Shown here piece after piece: positions 1 through 7,116 of a stretch of DNA of 11,979 nt (its first letter is position 1; each line of letters opens with the position of its first letter). The notes under the pieces were generated by a model. It saw nothing but the letters and a program-made list of their open reading frames with translations, was not told where the DNA came from and did not search any database. The DNA comes from Nitrospirota bacterium (GTDB lineage Bacteria > Nitrospinota_A > UBA7883), in contig DRJW01000273.1 of NCBI GenBank assembly GCA_011052055.1, positions 1-11,979 on the forward strand. Direction: 5' to 3'. Both the position numbers and the translations under genes were made by a program.

Positions 1-1
1 T

Positions 2-82
2 AGCCGCAAGCGTAGTAATAACTACTCTGAGGACGAATTTGACTCGGCAACGAAGCATGGCGCCTTTTACAGCCGATTGTAG
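2..82 (+). CDS. C-terminal tail of an unidentified protein (partial)
   Basis: An open frame enters from the left edge and ends at a TAG at 80-82, giving 26 hydrophilic residues (ending H-G-A-F-Y-S-R-L). The composition is coding-like, with several charged residues and no rare-codon oddities. The stop lies 25 bp before the end of the convergent SGNH hydrolase gene, a normal arrangement for two converging genes. The piece is too short to identify a family, and another plus-strand frame is also open here, so the call rests on composition and layout only. Confidence 0.3.
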   Translation, partial: SRKRSNNYSEDEFDSATKHGAFYSRL

Positions 83-106
83 CAGAAATGGATTTTTAGA
101 GGCGCC
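59..106. repeat. Short inverted repeat at a convergent gene end
   Basis: A 7-bp perfect inverted repeat (GGCGCCT at 59-65, AGGCGCC at 100-106) encloses about 34 nt and spans the gap between the tail ending at 82 and the SGNH hydrolase stop at 108. It could form a stem in transcripts from either side. The loop is long and there is no clear U-tract, so it does not meet the usual picture of an intrinsic terminator. Confidence 0.2.
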
Positions 107-107
107 C

Positions 108-1217
108 TTAAATACCTTTTATGGTTTTCGCCAGCAGGCTGGCCGCTAAATCGTGGCCTTCTTTGTTCCAGTGCCTGTCGACGGCGAAATAGAGTTTTGA
201 GGCGGGACTTTTTCTTTGCCGTTCCCTGAATCCTGGCGTCAGGTCTGTATAAGCTATGCCCAACTCGTCAAGCATGGCCGTTAGCCTTCTGTTGGGCGCT
301 TTTAGATCATAATCGGATATATCCTTCCCGGCTCTTTTCATCTCGTCGGAGAACAACTCCTGATCGACCTGGTTTTTTGTCGGTATAATGGCCACAATAA
401 GCTTCGCGCCGGAGTTTTTAACTTCCCGGCCAAGTTGCGCGATGATCTCATAAGTTCGCTCATACGCTTTCGTCACCGGAGGGGACTCTTCGATTTTAAA
501 AAGGTCTACCTCGCCTATCAGCTCTCCTCTGGCGAAACCAAACCTTGAGACCATATCGTATAGCGTAATGGAGCTTTTAATTTTTCCTATCACAAACTCC
601 ACCAGCCTCAGCTTTCCCCTGAGCCAGGTCACGGTTGTGTACGCAAGCGAGCTGTCGCCTTTTGGGATTTCCCGGAACCAGCCATCGATCACCGTCAGGT
701 TGTGTGCGCCGGTGTTTTCATAAAAATCATTTCCGATAAAAAAGCTGAGAAGAACAATATCCGGCTCAAAGGTTTTCCATTCCCTCTCGAACAGCTTGGC
801 GGCGTGAATGGTTCCATATCCGCACACACCAGTCTTTACGATCCGCATTCCTGTTTCTTTTTCAAGCTGTGTCAAAAATACCTGGTCATATTCGACGCCA
901 AATCCCCAGGCGAACGAGTCACCAAGCGCCATAATAACTTTGCGCCCGTCTTTTTCAAACGAATCGTCGCGGAACCCGTGCCTGTTAGTTGTTGAGGAAA
1001 TATCAAACTCGCCGCTTTTAAGCCTGAAACTATGATTTGGCGTGTTTATATATCCCAGGTCGGGATCGGCGATGAAAGAGTAGCGGGGGTACCATGTCGG
1101 AACGTAAACCCGGACTAATATCTCGATTATGGCAAGGCATATAATCACGCTTATGAGCGCCAGCCCGGCGTTTACAAGCCAACTCTTCAGTTTTGCAAGT
1201 ATCTTCATGGCATTCAT
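108..1217 (-). CDS. Membrane-anchored SGNH/GDSL-type hydrolase or acyltransferase
   Basis: This 369-residue protein has one N-terminal membrane segment (about residues 15-37), which should place the rest in the periplasm. The SGNH signatures appear in order: G-D-S-F at 99-102 (nucleophile Ser101), a Gly in V-C-G-Y-G-T near 131-136 (block II), G-N-D at 162-164 (block III), and D-R-H-W-N-K-E-G-H at 347-355 supplying the catalytic Asp/His. The D-x-H-W form resembles the AlgX/AlgJ-like branch that O-acetylates exported polysaccharides, although many SGNH proteins are esterases. The substrate cannot be read from the sequence. The start lies 10 bp after the stop of the UPF0104-type gene, so the two are probably co-transcribed. 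The ATG at 1217 is preceded only by a weak AAGA; a second ATG at 1208 is also possible. Confidence 0.85.
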   Translation of the reverse strand: MNAMKILAKLKSWLVNAGLALISVIICLAIIEILVRVYVPTWYPRYSFIADPDLGYINTPNHSFRLKSGEFDISSTTNRHGFRDDSFEKDGRKVIMALGDSFAWGFGVEYDQVFLTQLEKETGMRIVKTGVCGYGTIHAAKLFEREWKTFEPDIVLLSFFIGNDFYENTGAHNLTVIDGWFREIPKGDSSLAYTTVTWLRGKLRLVEFVIGKIKSSITLYDMVSRFGFARGELIGEVDLFKIEESPPVTKAYERTYEIIAQLGREVKNSGAKLIVAIIPTKNQVDQELFSDEMKRAGKDISDYDLKAPNRRLTAMLDELGIAYTDLTPGFRERQRKSPASKLYFAVDRHWNKEGHDLAASLLAKTIKGI

Positions 1218-1227
1218 TAAAAATCTT

Positions 1228-2232
1228 TTACACGGCAGGCTCTTTGCCCTTGAGTTCGCTTACAGACTCGCCACCGGGAAAACCGAACAACCAGTAAACC
1301 AGCCCTCCCAAAAGAACGTAAACAAGACTGAGGGCGAACCCGCAGATCGAAAGGCTCATCGCCTGGGCCGCGCTGAGCCCGGCGTAACCGAACAGAAAAA
1401 CAAATCCGCCTTCCCGAACTCCTATTCCCGATATGGAAACCGGGATCAGGGTCAAAACCATTATGATCGGGACAAAAAGGCACAACGTCGCCGGGTCGAC
1501 TTTTAGCCCAAGCGCAAGAGAGACAACATAAACATAAAGTATCCGCTCCAGTTGCATGAACAACGCCCCGGCAAACGCCACCGTCATGGCGCCTTTGTGG
1601 CCGAGGTAAAAACTAAACGCCCTGTAAAGGGTCTCCACCCTTAAATACAATCGCTCTTTCCCTATCTTTCTAAACGCAATCGCAAGCAGACGCATCACGG
1701 TCCCGGAAAACAACAAGGCTAAAAACAGGATGGCAAAACCGATGACAAGAGCCACTGAAATCGACTTGATCACAGGATCGTCCGGCAGTCTTTCGGCGAA
1801 AAAAGTAGCCGATATCAGCGCTATGGTAAACATCAGGACATATCCTGAAACCCTGAAAATAACCATCGACGAAAAAGCGTCCGACGCGCTGGATATGTAT
1901 TTGGACAGTCCTAACACACGGACCACATCCGCCCCTGCGGTGGACGGAAATACAAAGCCGATAAAATTCGACACGATTATTATATGCAACATTTTCCAAA
2001 ACGGGACTTTATATCCTTTCGACGCGAGCATAGCTCTCCATGCGATCGAGACCGCAAGCTGTTCCAGAAATATCAGGCAAAGCCCCGCCAGCAACCATCC
2101 CGGAATCGCCTGTGAGACAATTGATGAAAAATGGGTGATGTCCACCTTCTTGAACAGAAAAGCGATAATGGCCGCCGAGAGAAAAAACCTGAGCCAGGCG
2201 GGGATCACAATTTTTCTTTTTGATGACGCCAT
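1228..2232 (-). CDS. UPF0104 / LPG-synthase-TM family polytopic membrane protein
   Basis: This is a 334-residue integral membrane protein with about eight hydrophobic segments. Two motifs mark the lysylphosphatidylglycerol-synthase transmembrane (flippase-like, AglD2) family: F-P-S-T-A-G-A-D-V-V-R at about 95-105, and I-P-V-S-I-S-G-I-G-V-R-E-G-G at about 263-276. The family includes the flippase half of MprF and many stand-alone proteins near glycosyltransferases, so movement of a lipid or lipid-linked sugar is the likely role. No aminoacyl-transferase domain is attached. I chose the ATG at 2232 because an AAGGA (2243-2247) sits 10 nt upstream; an ATG 13 codons earlier (2271) lacks such a site and would add a polar extension. 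It precedes the SGNH gene by 10 bp, which suggests a shared glycan or lipid modification job. Confidence 0.85.
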   Translation of the reverse strand: MASSKRKIVIPAWLRFFLSAAIIAFLFKKVDITHFSSIVSQAIPGWLLAGLCLIFLEQLAVSIAWRAMLASKGYKVPFWKMLHIIIVSNFIGFVFPSTAGADVVRVLGLSKYISSASDAFSSMVIFRVSGYVLMFTIALISATFFAERLPDDPVIKSISVALVIGFAILFLALLFSGTVMRLLAIAFRKIGKERLYLRVETLYRAFSFYLGHKGAMTVAFAGALFMQLERILYVYVVSLALGLKVDPATLCLFVPIIMVLTLIPVSISGIGVREGGFVFLFGYAGLSAAQAMSLSICGFALSLVYVLLGGLVYWLFGFPGGESVSELKGKEPAV

Positions 2233-2289
2233 TTGTGGAAATTCCTTCGACACGCCGATTTTATGGTACAAGAAAATATCGGCGGTTGG

Positions 2290-2772
2290 TTATTGCCTGA
2301 TGTACACCCAGGTAAACTGGCCGTATAAATCCGATATTCTGAAAAACTTTTCCATTCCTGTATCCGCCCATACATGGCCTTCGTCGGTGGCTCCCTCGAA
2401 ACTCGGTATGTCCCATTGCAAAGAGCAATCGACGAAAGTCATCAAAAGCGTATACTCATTACTGGCGTAATATGGAGTCTGGCTATCCATCGATAGCGTT
2501 CCATGCACATCACAACCGGGATAATGGTATTCGAATCCTGTTTTTGAAATAGTTAAAATCATATTCTTTGAAGATACGTCCACTCCCAGCCGCAGGCGTA
2601 TTACCTGCCATGAGCCGATCATCCATTCGGGAACAGAATGAGCCTCAACAGAGCCAGAGCCGCTACTAGAGTCATCGCCACCCCCTCCTCCGCCCGATCC
2701 ACAGCCGGAAAGAGAGGCCATCGGCAAAAACAGGAGAAGAAAAACGACTGCGCTAAAATTCAATACTTTCAT
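2290..2772 (-). CDS. Small secreted lipoprotein, unknown function
   Basis: This 160-residue protein begins with a lipoprotein signal: M-K-V-L-N at the start, a hydrophobic core, and lipobox L-S-G-C with the lipidated Cys at 24. Gly at +2 (no Asp retention signal) suggests the outer membrane in proteobacterial-type sorting. A low-complexity Gly/Ser/Asp linker (about 25-41) follows. The mature part starts with V-P-E-W-M-I-G-S-W and contains alternating beta-like strands plus two cysteines (87 and 116) that could pair; this vaguely resembles small lipocalin-like domains, but I do not recognise the family. The ATG at 2772 is chosen because only it gives a proper signal peptide; the frame stays open upstream into the preceding gene. 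It lies 7 bp after that lipoprotein gene's stop, has no obvious ribosome site, and is probably translated by coupling. Confidence 0.75.
   Translation of the reverse strand: MKVLNFSAVVFLLLFLPMASLSGCGSGGGGGGDDSSSGSGSVEAHSVPEWMIGSWQVIRLRLGVDVSSKNMILTISKTGFEYHYPGCDVHGTLSMDSQTPYYASNEYTLLMTFVDCSLQWDIPSFEGATDEGHVWADTGMEKFFRISDLYGQFTWVYIRQ
2681..2703 (-). repeat. 23-bp direct repeat, copy 1 (lipobox/Gly-linker code)
   Basis: These 23 bases are identical to 3942-3964. Both copies lie in the same reading phase and encode the lipidated Cys plus the Gly/Ser linker (C-G-S-G-G-G-G) of two neighbouring lipoproteins. The rest of the two genes is not similar, so identity is confined to the linker code. Confidence 0.9.
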
Positions 2773-2779
2773 AACAACA

Positions 2780-4030
2780 TTAAAACAGATCGCACTGGCT
2801 CGAACTCGACGCGGCGCCAAGAGCGTAAACAGCGTCGATATCCGCGCCTGCGGTTTGATAGCAACCTCCCGCCAGAGATGATACATCCAATATTTTTATA
2901 AAACGCGCATAGTTAAGTCCGGCCCGTCCCAGATCGAAATCGCAGAACTCTCCACACCATTCGACACCCAATGAAAACCAGGGGCCGATTTCCGATTGTC
3001 CGGCAAACGCTTCGAGCTCTTCGGTGGAGACATACTCCCATACCCTCAAATCATCTCCCGGCCTGTTTATTATTGTCCTTCCCATTTCCAGCACGATCGA
3101 TCCACCACGGGAAAGGGAGATAAATCCGCCATAATTCGACGGGTCGTGGCCAGAGCCGTTAGGCCGGCCGAGGGCCTGAGCCGGGTTGCTAAACGCTATC
3201 AGGCTACATTCCTCTCCTCTGGTGAATGAGATCGCATTCTGGGCGTAACTGGAGCCGGATATCTCGCAAAGATTTTTTACCGTAAACGGATATACTCCGC
3301 GCCAGTTTAACGGCTGGCCGCCAACTACCGGCCTTGCCAACCAGTAATATGTCTGGCCTGAATTAAGCGCCACTCCGGGGAAAAAAGTTGTGTACGCCTC
3401 GCTGTCGTCTTGTTTAACTCCCGACACATAAGCCACCAGCGAGGTTAGTTCGGGATCGGAATAAAGCTCCGTGTCGTATGTCACATTGGCTCCAGGCAGA
3501 GTATAGGCGTTGAGCACGGCAAAAACAGGAAACGACGCGCTATTTACATCCATATACCCTCCGCTCCTTGGGCTTATGCTTTGCCCCGCGTCACTTTTAA
3601 CTACGAAAAATGTGAGCAGATCCGACTCGGCGTTTTCAGGCCCGCTTCCGGCGTCAAATACGGCTTTCCATTTCCACCAATACTGCCTGCTTTCGTCAAA
3701 AGTAAGACCGGGCGTCCATACGGCCGATCCATTACCGTCTTGTGAAACACCGGAGACGCTGGCTAAAACATTTACCGATCCGCCGTCGCTATAAATAATA
3801 ATTTCATAGACGCCGCTTCCGTTCTGGGCTGTGCTCGCGTTGTGGACAATAAATGTGGGCGAAGCGCCATAGTTTATTCCAGAGCCGTCTGAAGGAGTAA
3901 CCGCGTCCACATATCGAGTAGATGCGCCGGAGCCGCCGTCGCCCCCTCCTCCGCCCGATCCACACGAGGCCAGCTGTATTAACAGCATGACAAGCGCAAG
4001 ATACGCTCTGGGGGCTCGAACTGATATCAT
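2780..4030 (-). CDS. Modular surface lipoprotein with two Ig/FnIII-like repeats
   Basis: This 416-residue lipoprotein has lipobox L-A-S-C (Cys23) and a Gly-rich linker (24-37). Two tandem modules follow, at about 75-145 and 185-252. Each has Y-[E/D]-x-x-[I/L]-Y-S-D, then a V-S-G-V-x-Q-D strand, then a W/Y-rich strand (Y-W-W-K-W-K-A; Y-Y-W-L-A-R-P), as in fibronectin type III or Ig-like folds. The C-terminal region (about 255-405) resembles the end domain of many secreted 'cell surface' proteins: N-P-x-x-A-L-G-R-P, a G-G-S-I-V-L-E-M strand, G-D-D-L-R-V-W-E, and A-D-I-D-A-V-Y near the end. It also carries six cysteines (255, 275, 359, 363, 390, 413). Binding or adhesion is plausible; no catalytic motif is seen. 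The ATG at 4030 is preferred to the TTG at 4036. Confidence 0.75.
   Translation of the reverse strand: MISVRAPRAYLALVMLLIQLASCGSGGGGGDGGSGASTRYVDAVTPSDGSGINYGASPTFIVHNASTAQNGSGVYEIIIYSDGGSVNVLASVSGVSQDGNGSAVWTPGLTFDESRQYWWKWKAVFDAGSGPENAESDLLTFFVVKSDAGQSISPRSGGYMDVNSASFPVFAVLNAYTLPGANVTYDTELYSDPELTSLVAYVSGVKQDDSEAYTTFFPGVALNSGQTYYWLARPVVGGQPLNWRGVYPFTVKNLCEISGSSYAQNAISFTRGEECSLIAFSNPAQALGRPNGSGHDPSNYGGFISLSRGGSIVLEMGRTIINRPGDDLRVWEYVSTEELEAFAGQSEIGPWFSLGVEWCGEFCDFDLGRAGLNYARFIKILDVSSLAGGCYQTAGADIDAVYALGAASSSSQCDLF
3942..3964 (-). repeat. 23-bp direct repeat, copy 2 (lipobox/Gly-linker code)
   Basis: This is the second copy of the repeat at 2681-2703, at the same place in the upstream lipoprotein gene (lipidated Cys and Gly linker). 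The third lipoprotein gene has a related but not identical G-rich tract near 6347-6370. Confidence 0.9.
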
Positions 4031-4216
4031 AAACAACCGCTAAAAAATTAAATGTGTTAAACGCAGGATATAAGCCGCCGTTTTCAAAGGTTTAGATTTT
4101 ACCACATAACCTTTGCTTTTACTTGTATCTATAGAATTTTTGATAACTGGTGACGCGCGCAAGCTCCATGCAAATAGGAGCCAAATAAAAGTATGAAGGT
4201 TTATTAAAAAACTTTC
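4031..4216 (-). promoter_or_regulatory. 186-bp intergenic region upstream of the lipoprotein pair
   Basis: This A+T-rich gap separates lpxK from the two lipoprotein genes and is the widest gap on the minus strand, so a separate promoter or terminator is plausible. On the minus strand a TAAAAT (near 4098-4103) could serve as a -10 box, but I find no convincing -35 at the right spacing. A 5-bp GCTCC/GGAGC hairpin (4163-4181, 9-nt loop) has no U-tract. No ORF or RNA gene is evident. Confidence 0.3.
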
Positions 4217-5329
4217 TCAGCCTATAATTTCAGAAATCGCCGAGTCCAGTTTTTCTCCACCTTCGGTGATCTCCATCTTCCAGACCGCGACTTTTAACGC
4301 AAAGCCAAGCCTTTTATACCTGTCTATCAGCCTTACAGCGTCTTTTTCCGTCGTGACAATAGCGGACGCTTCGCAACCAGTGGCGTCGGCGCGTATCCGC
4401 TCTATATCTTCGTCCGAAAACCAGTGATGATCCCCGAACGCCTTGAAGCCTGCTAACTTTATATTCTTCTTTTCCAACTCATTTTTGAAATATGCAGGAT
4501 TGGCGATGGCGCAAAAGGCATAGACCGGGGCGTCCGGCGGAGGAGAAGGATTTGCGTCCATATCCTCAAAACCGGTAATTCGCCCATCCACTGCGATTAT
4601 ATCCACATCTCTTCTAGCAAGCCGGGTTATCCGGTGCGCCAATTCGCCGCGCTCTTCGCCGTCAAGGCCATCTGCGCCGGTAATTACCACAAGGTCGGCT
4701 CTTTTTATCCCGCTCACATGCTCTCGCAACACTCCTCTTGGAAACAGATGACCGTTACCAAATGGATTCAACGCATCGACGAGCAATATATTCAGATTAC
4801 GGCTTATGGCGCGATGCTGAAACCCATCATCGATAATTACGGCGTCGACGCCGAACCGTTTTACAAGCTCGACCGCTCCCTCTATCCGCCTGGGCGCGCA
4901 GACAACGGGAATCGTACCAAGTTTTTTGGCCAGCATATACGGCTCGTCGGCGCTGACAGGCGGCCCTTCGCCAAGCGCGGCGCCATCGCAAACAACATGA
5001 ACGCCTTGTTTCGCCTTGCCGCCGTATCCCCGCGAGACAATGCCAAAAGACCAGTCATCCGGCGCAGAGGATATTAATTTTTCCGCCATCAGCATGACGA
5101 AAGGGGTCTTCCCTGTCCCTCCTACGGTCAAGTTGCCTACGCTTATTATTTTACACGGAGCCTGCGCAGGTTTTAAAATATGAAGGTCGTACAGCGCGTT
5201 TCTCGCTTTTACGCCTGACCCGTAAATTTTTTCCACGACCCATAGAGGAGCGCCCCATGCGCCCGGATTTTCTTGACCGCGCATCACCGCCTCCACCCGG
5301 TCGCGCATCGAACCGTCTGGCCGGGTCAT
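4217..5329 (-). CDS. lpxK: Tetraacyldisaccharide 4'-kinase
   Basis: LpxK phosphorylates the 4'-position of the tetraacyl disaccharide to make lipid IVA, the sixth step of lipid A synthesis, at the inner face of the cytoplasmic membrane. At 370 residues it is a little longer than the usual 320-345. The family signatures are all present: P-loop G-N-L-T-V-G-G-T-G-K-T-P (65-76), S-R-G-Y-G (99-103), D-E-P (128-130), D-D-G-F-Q-H (167-172), G-D-H-H-W-F (299-304) and T-E-K-D-A-V-R-L (327-334). Nothing essential appears missing. Its ATG overlaps the TGA of the preceding 100-residue gene by 4 bp (ATGA), which indicates translational coupling. Its usual partners msbA and waaA are not in this window. Confidence 0.96.
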   Translation of the reverse strand: MTRPDGSMRDRVEAVMRGQENPGAWGAPLWVVEKIYGSGVKARNALYDLHILKPAQAPCKIISVGNLTVGGTGKTPFVMLMAEKLISSAPDDWSFGIVSRGYGGKAKQGVHVVCDGAALGEGPPVSADEPYMLAKKLGTIPVVCAPRRIEGAVELVKRFGVDAVIIDDGFQHRAISRNLNILLVDALNPFGNGHLFPRGVLREHVSGIKRADLVVITGADGLDGEERGELAHRITRLARRDVDIIAVDGRITGFEDMDANPSPPPDAPVYAFCAIANPAYFKNELEKKNIKLAGFKAFGDHHWFSDEDIERIRADATGCEASAIVTTEKDAVRLIDRYKRLGFALKVAVWKMEITEGGEKLDSAISEIIG

Positions 5330-5628
5330 TTATGCGCCGATTCAATGAGCTCGCGTATGACCGGCGGAAGGTAAACCGAATCTGTATCGATCTTCGACAG
5401 CTCCTTTGCGATGATAAAAAGCTTTCTCTTTGGATCGAGTCTCTTGTCGATAATAAGCGACGGCTGGCTGTATATGTGGCATAGACCGGAGCCGATATTT
5501 ACGTCGTCATCGGCAAGGTTTTCGTATCTTAAGTCGACGCCCATCGTTCGGGCCGCCTCTTCGATATTTACGAGTAACGTCTCGTAATCAATATCTGTCT
5601 GGCGCCTGGTTATGCGCTCTGCCGCCAT
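5326..5628 (-). CDS. Hypothetical 100-residue protein, possibly ImmA/IrrE-like without zinc site
   Basis: This is a small soluble protein with no signal peptide or membrane segment. Residues 57-81 (S-L-I-I-D-K-R-L-D-P-K-R-K-L-F-I-I-A-K-E then L-S-K-I-D) follow the pattern of the ImmA/IrrE (DUF955) peptidase core, where a strand 'I-x-I-N/D-x-x-L' is followed by 'R-R-F-x-x-A-H-E-L-G-H'. Here both zinc-binding His positions are Lys (K75, K79) while Glu76 is kept, so if the homology is real the protein cannot be a normal zinc peptidase. The first 55 residues are mostly helical in character. The gene starts 15 bp after the metalloprotease gene and overlaps lpxK by 4 bp, so it is an operon member. 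The match is by eye over about 25 residues and needs a profile search; otherwise it is simply an unknown protein. Confidence 0.7.
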   Translation of the reverse strand: MAAERITRRQTDIDYETLLVNIEEAARTMGVDLRYENLADDDVNIGSGLCHIYSQPSLIIDKRLDPKRKLFIIAKELSKIDTDSVYLPPVIRELIESAHK

Positions 5629-5643
5629 ATCGTAAATTTGCTT

Positions 5644-6462
5644 TCACTGTCTAATCAGAGGATGTTTTATCATCTCTTGATTTTGCATCGGGCTCATCGT
5701 CTCCTGGACGTACCTCGCCGCCTGCCAGAACATAAGGTTCGGCCCGTCCAGGGGCTCGCATTCGCCAGCGCTCACCGCCCCGTCCAGGTTTTTATCGTTC
5801 TCATCGGCATTGCACTCCGGCGTATCCGCAAACGGGTCGAAATCGTGTCCGTTTTTTTCCGTGGTATGGTACAGACCCAGATAGTGGCCCGCCTCATGGA
5901 TCATCGTCTCTGCTTGCTCATTTTGGTCGGCCTTCGACAAATTCCTGAATCCACCTAAAGTATTTATAAGCACACCAGATTTCGCGGTTCCGTTTTCAGC
6001 CGGCCCGTTTATTGAGCTCGACAACCCGATAACCCCCAGAGGAAAAATGGCGTTTACAAAAAAGATGTTCAGGTACTGCTTGCCCGCCCCGGATGACATT
6101 TCAAAAAGCTCTTCCATATCGTCGGGAAGGCCGTTATTATTTGGATCATCGTACAAATCGATAAAACTGAGACGGCTCGCTGTGGGGCCGGTCAGTTCCC
6201 TGACCACAATTTCGCCAATATTTATATCTGTCTTCCCGAAAAGCCTTTTAAACTCGTTGATAATGGCTGTAAAATTAGGATCGTTCTCTCCCTGATAATC
6301 GTCGATAGCGACTATCCACGCGTTCACGCCGAGTGTCGGCCCGGTTTGCCCCCCTCCTCCCCCTTTTTTCCCGCAGGCTGGCGCCACAGCCAGCAGAACG
6401 GCGAAAGAAAAAACGGCGCAGAGTGAAATTCGCCCTCTGTTTTTATAGCTCTTACCTAACAT
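5644..6462 (-). CDS. Metzincin-type zinc metalloprotease lipoprotein (pappalysin-like)
   Basis: This 272-residue protein has a lipoprotein signal with A-P-A-C at the lipobox (Cys30) and a K-K-G-G-G-G-G linker, so it should be anchored to the envelope. The long metzincin zinc motif H-E-A-G-H-Y-L-G-L-Y-H (189-199) is intact, with Glu190 as catalytic base. D-T-P at 213-215 follows, as in the pappalysin (M43) group, and N-L-M-F-W at 242-246 fits the Met-turn. Two EF-hand-like loops are visible: D-P-N-N-N-G-L-P-D-D-M-E (106-117), and D-K-N-L-D-G-A-V-S-A-G-E (223-234), the latter between the zinc site and the Met-turn. It likely cleaves extracytoplasmic proteins or peptides; the substrate is unknown. 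The start is 12 bp after the MBL-fold gene and has a purine-rich GGTGGCGG just upstream. Confidence 0.85.
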   Translation of the reverse strand: MLGKSYKNRGRISLCAVFSFAVLLAVAPACGKKGGGGGQTGPTLGVNAWIVAIDDYQGENDPNFTAIINEFKRLFGKTDINIGEIVVRELTGPTASRLSFIDLYDDPNNNGLPDDMEELFEMSSGAGKQYLNIFFVNAIFPLGVIGLSSSINGPAENGTAKSGVLINTLGGFRNLSKADQNEQAETMIHEAGHYLGLYHTTEKNGHDFDPFADTPECNADENDKNLDGAVSAGECEPLDGPNLMFWQAARYVQETMSPMQNQEMIKHPLIRQ

Positions 6463-6474
6463 CCGCCACCGCTT

Positions 6475-7116
6475 TCAATAACTGTCTCCGGTTATAAAAG
6501 GGTTGTTAGCCCGCTCATACCCGATAGTGGTAGCCTCGCCGTGCCCCGGATATACTTTCATCTCGTCCGGCAGGGTAAGAAGCTTTTGCCTTATTGACTC
6601 CATTAATTTCTTATGATCTCCCCCGGTAAGGTCGGAGCGCCCTATCGACATATTAAACAGAGTATCGCCGGTTACCACACTGCTATCAAACACAAAGCAG
6701 GCGCCGCCCGGAGAGTGGCCAGGAGCGCTCAACACCTTGAACTCAAGGCAGGGGCAAATGGAGACAACCTGGTTTTCCTCGAACACGATGTCAGCCTCAG
6801 GCGAGACGCCAAGCCCAAGGTAACCGGCCATACCCTGCATTTCCGGGTGGGTCAGAAGTTCGGCGTCGTCTTTGTGAATGCCGATATCCGCTCCGGTGGC
6901 CTCTTTTATCTTCGCGTTGGCCCCGGTATGGTCCGCGTGTCCGTGGGTGTTGATTATCTGCCGGACCGACCAGTTTTTTTTCTCTACCTTTTCAAGAATT
7001 TTCTGCGGAGAGTCGCCGGGATCGAAAACAGCGCAGACTTTATGCACGCCGCAACCGATTATATAACAATTCACTTCCAGCGGCCCGACGCTAAGCGTAA
7101 TTACTTCTATAGCCAT
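6475..7116 (-). CDS. MBL-fold metallo-hydrolase (glyoxalase II-like)
   Basis: This 213-residue cytosolic metallo-beta-lactamase-fold enzyme has a complete di-metal site: T-H-G-H-A-D-H (57-63), His134 in G-H-S-P-G-G, Asp151 in T-G-D-T-L-F, and His192 in G-H-G-E-A-T-T. The short length and the order of motifs match the YcbL-like, glyoxalase II-related group, which hydrolyses thioesters such as S-lactoylglutathione. It lacks the longer C-terminal glutathione-binding domain of classic GloB, so the substrate may differ. An AGGAG lies 9 nt upstream of the ATG (7126-7130). It is the first gene of the minus-strand group and diverges from the VTT-domain gene. Confidence 0.9.
   Translation of the reverse strand: MAIEVITLSVGPLEVNCYIIGCGVHKVCAVFDPGDSPQKILEKVEKKNWSVRQIINTHGHADHTGANAKIKEATGADIGIHKDDAELLTHPEMQGMAGYLGLGVSPEADIVFEENQVVSICPCLEFKVLSAPGHSPGGACFVFDSSVVTGDTLFNMSIGRSDLTGGDHKKLMESIRQKLLTLPDEMKVYPGHGEATTIGYERANNPFITGDSY

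Noticed and set aside
1129..1506. 125-codon plus-strand ORF across the SGNH/UPF0104 junction
   Set aside because: Antisense to two well-supported genes, with no domain signature.
1730..2470. 246-codon plus-strand ORF
   Set aside because: It lies antisense to the UPF0104-type gene and runs into the antisense of the small lipoprotein gene. The minus-strand products have clear family motifs, membrane segments and signal peptides; this frame has none.
4163..4181. GCTCC/GGAGC hairpin after lpxK as a terminator
   Set aside because: Only 5 bp of stem, a 9-nt loop and no U-tract on either strand.
4634..5077. 147-codon plus-strand ORF
   Set aside because: Antisense to the core of lpxK, whose motifs are complete. 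No recognisable domain in this frame.
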